Source: Planctomycetota bacterium
Lineage (GTDB): Bacteria > JAJVIF01 > JAPKYR01
Assembly: GCA_030673355.1 (NCBI GenBank)
Contig: DAOVJF010000176.1
Span: 1-6,092 of the forward strand
Length of the DNA stretch: 6,092 nt
Reading direction: 5' to 3'
The notes beneath the pieces are model-generated. The model saw only the letters and a program-made list of their open reading frames with translations. It made no database searches and was not told the origin of the DNA. The translations under genes and the position numbers were made by a program. The first letter of the stretch is position 1. Each line of letters begins with the position of its first letter. Shown here one piece after another: positions 1-4,433 of the stretch.

Positions 1-234
1 AACATGATTGTGTGCAGCCAGGCAATCGATGCTGAAAGCCAGTTTGAATATGAATTCGACCCGTTTGTCTTCGACAGTTTTTACAATTATGGAATCAGCA
101 TCAACATAAACGGCACTGCTGATTTCTGGAACGAGGTGCACAACCCGCAGGAGGAAATCCCTAACGAGCATGAGGATATAGCCCCCCCTGAGGCTGACAT
201 TATCGGCTGGCACTTCCAGATTGTCTCCAGGTAA
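1..234 (+). CDS. 3' end of an unrecognised, acidic protein (partial)
   Basis: The reading frame is open from the first base of the window to a TAA at 232-234, so the gene probably starts upstream. The ATG at 4 need not be the true start and has no visible ribosome binding site before it. About 77 residues are seen. They are rich in Asp, Glu and aromatic residues, with a Pro/Glu-rich stretch about 20-30 residues before the end, and there is no transmembrane segment. The last residues (GWHFQIVSR) could form a beta strand. I do not recognise the family. The next gene starts 15 bases downstream in the same frame, which suggests a shared transcript. That it is a real gene rests on the even, non-repetitive composition and its tight fit to the next start. 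A secreted or surface protein is possible but unproven. Confidence 0.5.
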   Translation, partial: NMIVCSQAIDAESQFEYEFDPFVFDSFYNYGISININGTADFWNEVHNPQEEIPNEHEDIAPPEADIIGWHFQIVSR

Positions 235-249
235 TGCGGGTCCGGACCG

Positions 250-963
250 ATGATCCGTTTCATCAGAAATCTCCTGATAACACTTATTATCCTTGCAGGT
301 TTACTCTACTGGGCTATATGGTATTTCGCCGAGCCGATCATCGATCGCATGCATCCACCCATCACAATCGCGTTCATCGGCGCCTTCCAGCCCGGTAGCG
401 ATGATGAATACCGTTTCGATGTCAGGATAAAACTCTGGCCCCCGACAGTGGTTATTGAAGATTTGTATATTGAAGCCGATGCACTTCGGGTGGATAATGA
501 TACCTGGCAGTCCACTCGCCTGGGGATCGATCGGATTGAATTGGAATTACTACCGCTTCTAAAGGACGAACAGATTGTTATTAAATCCATTGAGGGCAGG
601 AAATTTTTCGGGCGATTGACCAACAACAGTCTCGCTGAGCGACTTGAGAGGAATTCAACGGATCTCAGGGATCTTCGAATCTCCGAGTACCAGGGCCAGT
701 GCCGTATCCAGGGTGACTTCGGACTTGTTACGATCCTGCCCCTCACGCTTCTCGGTGATTGGGAAGTGGATGACAGGGGAATCGCGACTTTCAAAAACCG
801 GAGCTATTACAATCCGGACAGCGTTGTTCCCGAGGGTTGGATCCAGCTTGTGGAGGAACGGAACGCGTTTGATGTACGTGTTGAGATCCTGGAAAAGGGA
901 CTGATAGTCGACGCGGTTACGTACGATCGAAATGGCCTTTGGATAAATGCGTTAGAAGAATAG
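250..963 (+). CDS. Membrane-anchored protein, possibly DUF2993/LmeA-like lipid-binding
   Basis: The 237-residue product has one hydrophobic segment at about residues 7-26 after a short basic start (MIRFIRN). This predicts an inner-membrane signal anchor with the rest outside the cytoplasm. The remainder alternates short beta strands. A 'DLYIEADALR' strand (71-80) is followed by 'IDRIELELLPLL' (93-104), then 'GRLTNNSLAERL' (121-132), 'CRIQGDFGLVTILPLTLLGDWEV' type strands (151-173) and a final 'GLIVDAVTYDRNGLWI' type hairpin (217-232). This order resembles DUF2993/LmeA, a family of envelope proteins that bind phospholipid; the 'T-N-x-L' helix and the last strand pair are the best matches. The assignment is from pattern memory only and needs a profile search. 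The ATG at 250 has no clear Shine-Dalgarno but is the first start giving a good signal anchor. It lies 15 bases after the upstream stop and 25 bases before the next gene, and uppP follows one gene later, which suits a lipid-related envelope role by inference. Confidence 0.6.
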   Translation: MIRFIRNLLITLIILAGLLYWAIWYFAEPIIDRMHPPITIAFIGAFQPGSDDEYRFDVRIKLWPPTVVIEDLYIEADALRVDNDTWQSTRLGIDRIELELLPLLKDEQIVIKSIEGRKFFGRLTNNSLAERLERNSTDLRDLRISEYQGQCRIQGDFGLVTILPLTLLGDWEVDDRGIATFKNRSYYNPDSVVPEGWIQLVEERNAFDVRVEILEKGLIVDAVTYDRNGLWINALEE

Positions 964-976
964 AAATTTCCATCGT

Positions 977-981
977 GAGGG
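977..981 (+). promoter_or_regulatory. Ribosome binding site for the gene at 989
   Basis: GAGGG lies seven bases before the ATG at 989. It supports that start and is the only clear Shine-Dalgarno among the plus-strand genes. Confidence 0.6.
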
Positions 982-988
982 TTTATCA

Positions 989-1405
989 ATGAAAACGACA
1001 ATTCGCTTTATGATAACAGCCGTCATTATTGCTATTTCAGCATTTGCATTTTTTAACCGGACCGGTCACGCTCAACCCGGGTCCGAAACCGATCCAGCGG
1101 TAAGCCTGAGTTACCTTGAAACCGCGATCGGTTTCAGTCCCGTTCAGCTCGAAGGCGGCGAGGAACTGATGATCGATTCGGGCAGGGGAATCGTGCTGGT
1201 ATCCGGTGCCGCCGGGCTTGTCCTTACCGGGGATCTGCGCACAAAGATTATCGATATTTCCGACGGACTTGTCCTGACCGGTGATATCGACCTGATCCCG
1301 GGGCATATGTACATCCCGATAGCGTTGGATAACAGTGTTACAGCCATCACGCTCCAGGCATGGCAATCCTCGATAATTGCAATCCCCGGTGGAACGGGAC
1401 GTTGA
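989..1405 (+). CDS. Small exported beta-rich protein of unknown function
   Basis: The 138-residue product begins with a classic signal peptide: basic MKTTIR, a hydrophobic core at about 7-22, and a likely cleavage after GHA at residue 28. The mature part is about 110 residues, mostly predicted beta strand, with no cysteines. It contains a duplicated motif, GLVLTGD at 76-82 and 93-99, within a run of hydrophobic and Gly/Asp turns. The pattern 'PVQLEGGEEL..DSG.GIVLVSG..' followed by 'IIDISDGL', 'GHMYIPIALDN' and 'SSIIAIPGG' resembles small secreted proteins with an 'SG-x-A ... D-x-(S/T)-x-G ... H-x-x-x-(V/I)P' layout that I recall mainly from Firmicutes; this is weak pattern memory. No lipobox and no membrane segment is seen after the signal. 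It sits between a membrane-anchored protein and uppP in an apparent operon, so a periplasmic or surface role is the simplest reading. No enzymatic motif is visible. Confidence 0.7.
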   Translation: MKTTIRFMITAVIIAISAFAFFNRTGHAQPGSETDPAVSLSYLETAIGFSPVQLEGGEELMIDSGRGIVLVSGAAGLVLTGDLRTKIIDISDGLVLTGDIDLIPGHMYIPIALDNSVTAITLQAWQSSIIAIPGGTGR

Positions 1406-1437
1406 ATTTATTAACTCAAATGTAGAAATTACCTTAC

Positions 1438-2235
1438 ATGGGATACTTCGACGCAATAATACTGGGTATCGTGCAGGGACTCACCGAGTTCCTGCCCGTT
1501 TCATCGTCCGGACATCTTGTGATTCTCCAGTACTTCATGGGGCTCAGGGAAGCTACCGAGAACGTCACTTTCGACCTCTTCCTTCATCTTGCGACATTGC
1601 TCGCGGTTATGTGGGTGTATCGAAAAGACCTGGTAAGCATTTTTACATCGGTAACAGTCGGGGGTAACAATGGCAATTATGAACCGATTCCCAAATGGCG
1701 CCTGGTCGGATTTCTCGCCATAAGCATTATCGTTACCGGTATAGCGCTTCCATTCAAGGACAATCTGGAAACGCTTTTCGAATCTATTGAGGGTGTCAGG
1801 ATTTTTCTCCTTGTAAACGCGGTTGCGCTGGCTGTCCTGCCTTTATTGAGAAAAAGTGGTAAAGGCCCTGGAAAGCTCACCTGGGTCGGGGCCGTGGTGA
1901 TCGGACTTGCCCAGGCGTGCGGTGTCCTGCCGGGAATTTCCCGCAGCGGGTCCACAATAATCGCGGGACTGGCGCTCGGACTCGCACCGCGTGAAGCGTG
2001 CCGTTACTCATTCCTGCTTTCAATCCCCACAATTTTTCTCGCCGCGCTCGTTCAGATTCCGGACGCGTTAGCAAGTGGAGTTTCGTTCGCGCCGGGTCCC
2101 GCGGCCATCGGTTTCCTGTGTGCGCTTGGTGCCGGACTGCTGGCGATTCCGCTGTTGATCGGTGTAGTGGAGAAAGGAAGGCTCTGGGGATTCGCGATTT
2201 ACTGCGCGGTTGTGGGTATCGTGCTGTTTTTTTAA
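1438..2235 (+). CDS. uppP: Undecaprenyl-diphosphatase (UppP/BacA)
   Basis: This integral inner-membrane enzyme removes one phosphate from undecaprenyl diphosphate, giving the undecaprenyl phosphate carrier used for peptidoglycan and other glycans; overproduction is known to confer bacitracin resistance. The 265-residue length is normal for the family. Family signatures are intact. The N-terminal motif QGLTEFLPVSSSGHL (13-27) carries the Q/E-x3-E pair (Q13, E17), the serines at 22-24 and His26. 'FDLFLHLATLLAV' spans 45-57. The second signature PGISRSGST (165-173) includes the conserved Arg169. Hydrophobic segments cover most of the chain (for example 88-105, 121-138, 150-163, 193-207, 223-243 and 250-264). 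The ATG at 1438 gives the expected family N-terminus (MGYFDAIILGIVQG). No strong Shine-Dalgarno precedes it, so translation may depend on coupling to the gene ending 32 bases upstream. It is the last gene of the plus-strand operon and is followed by a long hairpin terminator. Confidence 0.97.
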   Translation: MGYFDAIILGIVQGLTEFLPVSSSGHLVILQYFMGLREATENVTFDLFLHLATLLAVMWVYRKDLVSIFTSVTVGGNNGNYEPIPKWRLVGFLAISIIVTGIALPFKDNLETLFESIEGVRIFLLVNAVALAVLPLLRKSGKGPGKLTWVGAVVIGLAQACGVLPGISRSGSTIIAGLALGLAPREACRYSFLLSIPTIFLAALVQIPDALASGVSFAPGPAAIGFLCALGAGLLAIPLLIGVVEKGRLWGFAIYCAVVGIVLFF

Positions 2236-2264
2236 ATCCAATATTTAGCCCTCGAAAAAACGAC

Positions 2265-2357
2265 AAACCGTAGAACAGCACGGCAGTGCGTTTTCCGCCC
2301 TAAATCATCCATATGACGCATTATTGTTCGACGCACTGCCGTGCTGTTCTACGGTTT
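2265..2357. repeat. Perfect 27-bp inverted repeat with 39-base loop
   Basis: The left arm at 2265-2291 and the right arm at 2331-2357 are exact reverse complements over 27 bases. Each arm also contains a smaller palindrome, GCAC-GGCA-GTGC at 2278-2289 and its partner at 2333-2344, so alternative folds are possible. The loop (2292-2330) shows no coding potential. Arms this long and error-free exceed what a simple terminator needs. The element could be a dispersed intergenic palindrome that has been recruited as a terminator. No flanking target duplication was seen. Confidence 0.9.
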
Positions 2358-2364
2358 TTTTTTT
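2265..2364 (+). terminator. Intrinsic terminator of the uppP operon
   Basis: The 27-bp stem is followed by ten T's at 2355-2364 in the plus direction, 30 bases after the uppP stop. In the minus direction the stem is followed by TTT, GTCG and then six T's (A's at 2255-2260), so it may also stop transcription from the convergent glycosyltransferase gene, probably less efficiently. Confidence 0.85.
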
Positions 2365-2461
2365 CATTTCTCATTTTAATCATAATCATCCGGAAATCTG
2401 TAAATCAATCCAGAGTGGCTAAAAATGGTTAATACCTGGTAGATAAATGGTTTAAGAAATT

Positions 2462-3196
2462 TTATCCTTGGTACTTTCCGCTGAGTCGATTCCAGTGTAC
2501 GCGGAAGATGCTTAGAAAAACCGCGATCGCCGTACGCATCGGGCTTTTTATCCTGCTGGGCTGGATTGTCCGGTGTATCAGATGTATCGGCACTTCCCGG
2601 ATTTTCAATCCAAGCATCCCTGCAAGGTACAATGCCTCGATATCGAATCCCCACCCGTCCACTCTTGTCAGTGAAAATATTTTATTCGCGGCTGGTTTAC
2701 TGAAACATTTGAAGCCCGCCTGCGTGTCCGAGATTCCAGGCAGAATCAGGAGCCTTGAGATAACATTTCCGATCCGGGAAATCACCTTACGTTTTGTCCG
2801 CTCCCTGCCGCGATCGCTTTCGCTGAGGTTTCTCGAACCGATAACCACATCGGCGCCATTCCTGAATTCATCAAAGCATCGCTCGATCGCGTCGATCTCG
2901 TACGGGTAATCGGCGTCCGTGGTGAGGAGGTATTCCCCGAGTCCCGCGAGCATTCCAGTCCTGACCGCGGCGCCTTTTCCACGGTTACTAACAAGCCTGA
3001 TTACCGTGGCGCCCGCGTCCCTCGCGAGTTCGGATGTCCGGTCGGTGGAGCCGTCATCCACGACGATAAACTCTGTCGGGTACGGCTGAGCGTCGAAATA
3101 TTCCCTGAGGGATTTTACCGTGGAGAAAATGTTTAATTCTTCCATGTAGGCTGGAATGATGATGGACAGCCGGATATCTCCATTGGCATCGGACAC
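2462..3196 (-). CDS. Family 2 glycosyltransferase, dolichyl/polyprenyl-phosphate sugar transferase type
   Basis: The 244-residue product is a GT-A fold, family 2 glycosyltransferase of the DPM1/ALG5-like group. Such enzymes move glucose or mannose from a nucleotide sugar to a polyprenyl phosphate on the cytoplasmic side of the membrane. Visible motifs in order are: SIIIPAYMEE (11-20), the nucleotide-binding VVDDGSTDRT (45-54), NRGKGAAVRTGM (71-82), the metal-binding DAD (94-96, in TTDADYPYE), VIGSR (118-122), SDTQAGFKCF (156-165) and GWGFDIEAL (181-189). The DTQ-GFK and WGFDIE motifs point to the polyprenyl-phosphate group rather than to polymer synthases. No clear transmembrane helix follows the catalytic domain, and 244 residues is a normal length for the single-domain form. 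The start is GTG. An in-frame TAA lies ten codons upstream, there is no ATG nearby and no Shine-Dalgarno; a -10 box sits directly before the start. The donor sugar and acceptor cannot be read from sequence. It converges with uppP, whose product supplies the same kind of lipid carrier. Confidence 0.9.
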   Translation of the reverse strand: MSDANGDIRLSIIIPAYMEELNIFSTVKSLREYFDAQPYPTEFIVVDDGSTDRTSELARDAGATVIRLVSNRGKGAAVRTGMLAGLGEYLLTTDADYPYEIDAIERCFDEFRNGADVVIGSRNLSESDRGRERTKRKVISRIGNVISRLLILPGISDTQAGFKCFSKPAANKIFSLTRVDGWGFDIEALYLAGMLGLKIREVPIHLIHRTIQPSRIKSPMRTAIAVFLSIFRVHWNRLSGKYQG

Positions 3197-3203
3197 GTGG
3201 GGT

Positions 3204-3212
3204 ATTGTAGCA
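3204..3212 (-). promoter_or_regulatory. Extended -10 promoter directly before the glycosyltransferase start
   Basis: On the minus strand this reads TGCTACAAT, an extended -10 element (TGn plus one mismatch to TATAAT). Only seven bases separate the hexamer from the GTG start, so the expected transcription start falls on or next to the initiation codon. No good -35 is seen at 17 bases; the best match is weak and A-rich. Confidence 0.55.
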
Positions 3213-3268
3213 GAAAACCCGGGTTATTTTTCATTTGTTATTACCACGAATTCAAAGTACTTCGAAGC

Positions 3269-3297
3269 AAAAAAAATCCCCCCGGTTTATGGGGGGA
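3269..3297 (-). terminator. Intrinsic terminator after the secretin-like gene
   Basis: On the minus strand a TCCCCCC/GGGGGGA stem of seven pairs (3291-3297 with 3277-3283) and a seven-base loop is followed by eight T's (A's at 3269-3276 on the plus strand). It begins 25 bases after the stop of the gene at 3322-4206 and separates it from the glycosyltransferase, which has its own promoter. Confidence 0.9.
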
Positions 3298-3321
3298 GAA
3301 TTTTCATATTTTATTTTTTAT

Positions 3322-4206
3322 TCAGATAATTGAACGGCCTTCGAGGTCATCGGGGTCGAGTCCGGTTACCGAGAAATCAAAGTAATCATCAGAGTAACCG
3401 CCTCCTCCACCGATACCGAATCCGCCTCCTCCGCCGCCGATTCCTCCACCACCGCCGGAACCGCCGCCGCCACCACCGTAGCCGCCACCGCCGGAACCAC
3501 CGGAACCGCCTCCGCCTCCGTAAAACCAGATTCCGTATCCGGATGTACTCGGCAGGAGATCCATTGTCTGGAGGAAATCAATAGCGGAATCAGCATCGAG
3601 ATAGTGGGTCTGGTACAAAGTGATCGAACCATGACCGAGTTCCATCTCAAGGCGTTCCCGTGTGCCGATATAGAGAATGGGGTCGGCATCCGGAACTGCC
3701 CTGATGACTTTGTAATCAAGATTGTATGCAAGCATGAGCTGGCTGAAGATGACATCAAACGGCATTTCGGATACATTCATCGTTACCGTTCCGCCGCCGC
3801 CGGAGTCCATCGGGTTAAATCCACCGCCGCCGCCGAAACCACCGCCGTTACCGCCGGCATCCGGTCCGCCCGGGGGTCTGAATCCTTCTCGAATATGCCC
3901 CGACGGGGTTGTGTTCCAGTAGGCGTCAAGGATGAAATTAACACCCGCCTGCTGAGTGAGGATCATCAGGACATCCACAAAATTCGCCCCGTTTACATTA
4001 AGGCTGACAATCGCGTCGGAAACGTGTCCTGGATTCAAGCTCTCATCGGATTCCGGAAAGTAATATTCTCCGGAGTCAGCATCCTGCTGGCGGGTTATCG
4101 GGACATCCGGGTATTCATCATCGGCCAGCACGGCACCGGAAGGCGCCATGACCATGCCGATCAGGATGAATAAGGATAACAGTGGGATATAATTGCGGTA
4201 TCTCAC
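3322..4206 (-). CDS. Exported secretin N-domain (STN-like) protein with glycine-rich tracts, no channel domain
   Basis: The 294-residue product starts with a signal peptide (MRYRNY, hydrophobic core about 8-28, likely cleavage after VLA at 28), so it is exported. Residues 64-95 (DAIVSLNVNGANFVDVLMIL..) and 139-189 (TVTMNVSEMPFDVIFSQLML.. to YIGTRERLEME) together match the two halves of an STN/N0-type domain as in PilQ and GspD secretins. A glycine-rich insertion (about 113-139) lies between the halves. Residues 194-215 (SITLYQTHYLDADSAIDFLQTM) resemble the first strand and helix of the following N1 domain. The match stops there and gives way to a 41-residue tail segment (230-270) with 34 glycines, then an acidic end. 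The C-terminal secretin barrel that forms the outer-membrane channel is absent. A terminator follows closely, so this is not simply cut off by the window or by an obvious frameshift. The GTG start is fixed by a strong ribosome binding site. Its role is unknown; a partner or decoy for a type II or type IV pilus-like machine is possible but is inference. Confidence 0.8.
   Translation of the reverse strand: MRYRNYIPLLSLFILIGMVMAPSGAVLADDEYPDVPITRQQDADSGEYYFPESDESLNPGHVSDAIVSLNVNGANFVDVLMILTQQAGVNFILDAYWNTTPSGHIREGFRPPGGPDAGGNGGGFGGGGGFNPMDSGGGGTVTMNVSEMPFDVIFSQLMLAYNLDYKVIRAVPDADPILYIGTRERLEMELGHGSITLYQTHYLDADSAIDFLQTMDLLPSTSGYGIWFYGGGGGSGGSGGGGYGGGGGGSGGGGGIGGGGGGFGIGGGGGYSDDYFDFSVTGLDPDDLEGRSII
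3397..3519 (-). repeat. Glycine-rich GGN codon tract near the C-terminus
   Basis: This encodes residues 230-270 of the secretin-like protein, 34 of 41 being glycine with scattered Ser, Tyr, Ile and Phe. The minus strand is made of GGN codons, giving many GG runs, and the codons vary (GGC, GGT, GGA). That variety implies selection or old expansion at protein level rather than recent slippage of one unit. Confidence 0.85.
3790..3870 (-). repeat. Glycine-rich insertion inside the STN-like domain
   Basis: Residues 113-139 are mostly glycine, with phenylalanines and a short NPMDS break. They lie between the two halves of the secretin N-domain, where family members normally have only a short turn. 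This implies a flexible surface loop. Confidence 0.75.
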
Positions 4207-4212
4207 GATTGG

Positions 4213-4219
4213 CTCCTTT
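4213..4219 (-). promoter_or_regulatory. Strong ribosome binding site for the secretin-like gene
   Basis: AAAGGAG on the minus strand, six bases before the GTG at 4206. This settles GTG as the start and is the best Shine-Dalgarno in the window. Confidence 0.85.
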
Positions 4220-4269
4220 AATACAATATAATATGCACTCCCCTTGTTGATTCGATACCTTTTACAGCT

Positions 4270-4289
4270 TCAGGGTTCAAATAACCTGA
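4270..4289 (-). other. Small hairpin in the leader of the secretin-like gene
   Basis: TCAGG pairs with CCTGA and two more A-T pairs continue past a one-base bulge, enclosing the loop 4278-4282. It lies about 65 bases before the start codon, inside the leader predicted from the promoter at 4312-4320. No T-run follows on either strand, so it is not a terminator. A role in mRNA stability or control is only a possibility. Confidence 0.35.
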
Positions 4290-4311
4290 TCTATATTATT
4301 GATCCTCAAAA

Positions 4312-4320
4312 ATTATAACA
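4312..4320 (-). promoter_or_regulatory. Candidate extended -10 promoter for the secretin-like gene
   Basis: The minus strand reads TGTTATAAT, a perfect TATAAT with the TGn extension. Transcription would start near 4304-4305, giving a leader of about 98 bases. No convincing -35 lies 17 bases upstream, which is usual for extended -10 promoters. The AT-rich setting makes chance matches more likely. Confidence 0.55.
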
Positions 4321-4433
4321 TTTTTCCAATCGGATATATTCTTCAAAATAAAGAAAAATTGTCACGATATTGCAATCCAAAATCCCGCAAGCAGTCGAGG
4401 TGAATTTCTTTTTTATTAAAATGGTAATGATAT

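Noticed and set aside
306..794. Minus-strand open frame of 162 codons
   Set aside because: It lies entirely opposite the membrane-anchored protein gene, is Ser/Arg-rich without recognisable motifs, and has no ribosome binding site. It is a shadow of the plus-strand codon pattern.
1037..1456. Minus-strand open frame of 139 codons opposite the small exported protein and the uppP start
   Set aside because: The plus-strand gene has a signal peptide and ribosome binding site, and this frame shows neither a family motif nor a start signal.
1877..2281. Minus-strand open frame of 134 codons covering the 3' part of uppP
   Set aside because: Arg/Pro-rich shadow of uppP, which is unambiguous; its start lies inside the palindrome arm.
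2421..2456. Near-duplicate AAATGGTTAA / AAATGGTTTAA after the glycosyltransferase stop
   Set aside because: Short AT-rich matches with a single pair of copies, likely chance; no array or hairpin function is visible.
3197..3385. Plus-strand frame of 62 codons between the two minus-strand genes
   Set aside because: It runs through the minus-strand promoter and intrinsic terminator and into the secretin-like gene, and has no ribosome binding site.
3397..3519. CRISPR-like repetition in the glycine tract
   Set aside because: The repetition is of single codons within an open reading frame, with no constant repeats or unique spacers.
3330..3584. Plus-strand Arg/His-rich frame
   Set aside because: It is the antisense of the GGN glycine tract, so its odd composition comes from the repeat and not from a basic protein.
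3722..3922. Plus-strand proline-rich frame
   Set aside because: Polyproline here is simply the complement of glycine codons in the secretin-like gene.
4321..4433. Possible terminator for ftsH in the AT-rich gap
   Set aside because: T-rich runs are present, but only four-pair AT-biased stems precede them, so no terminator can be supported.
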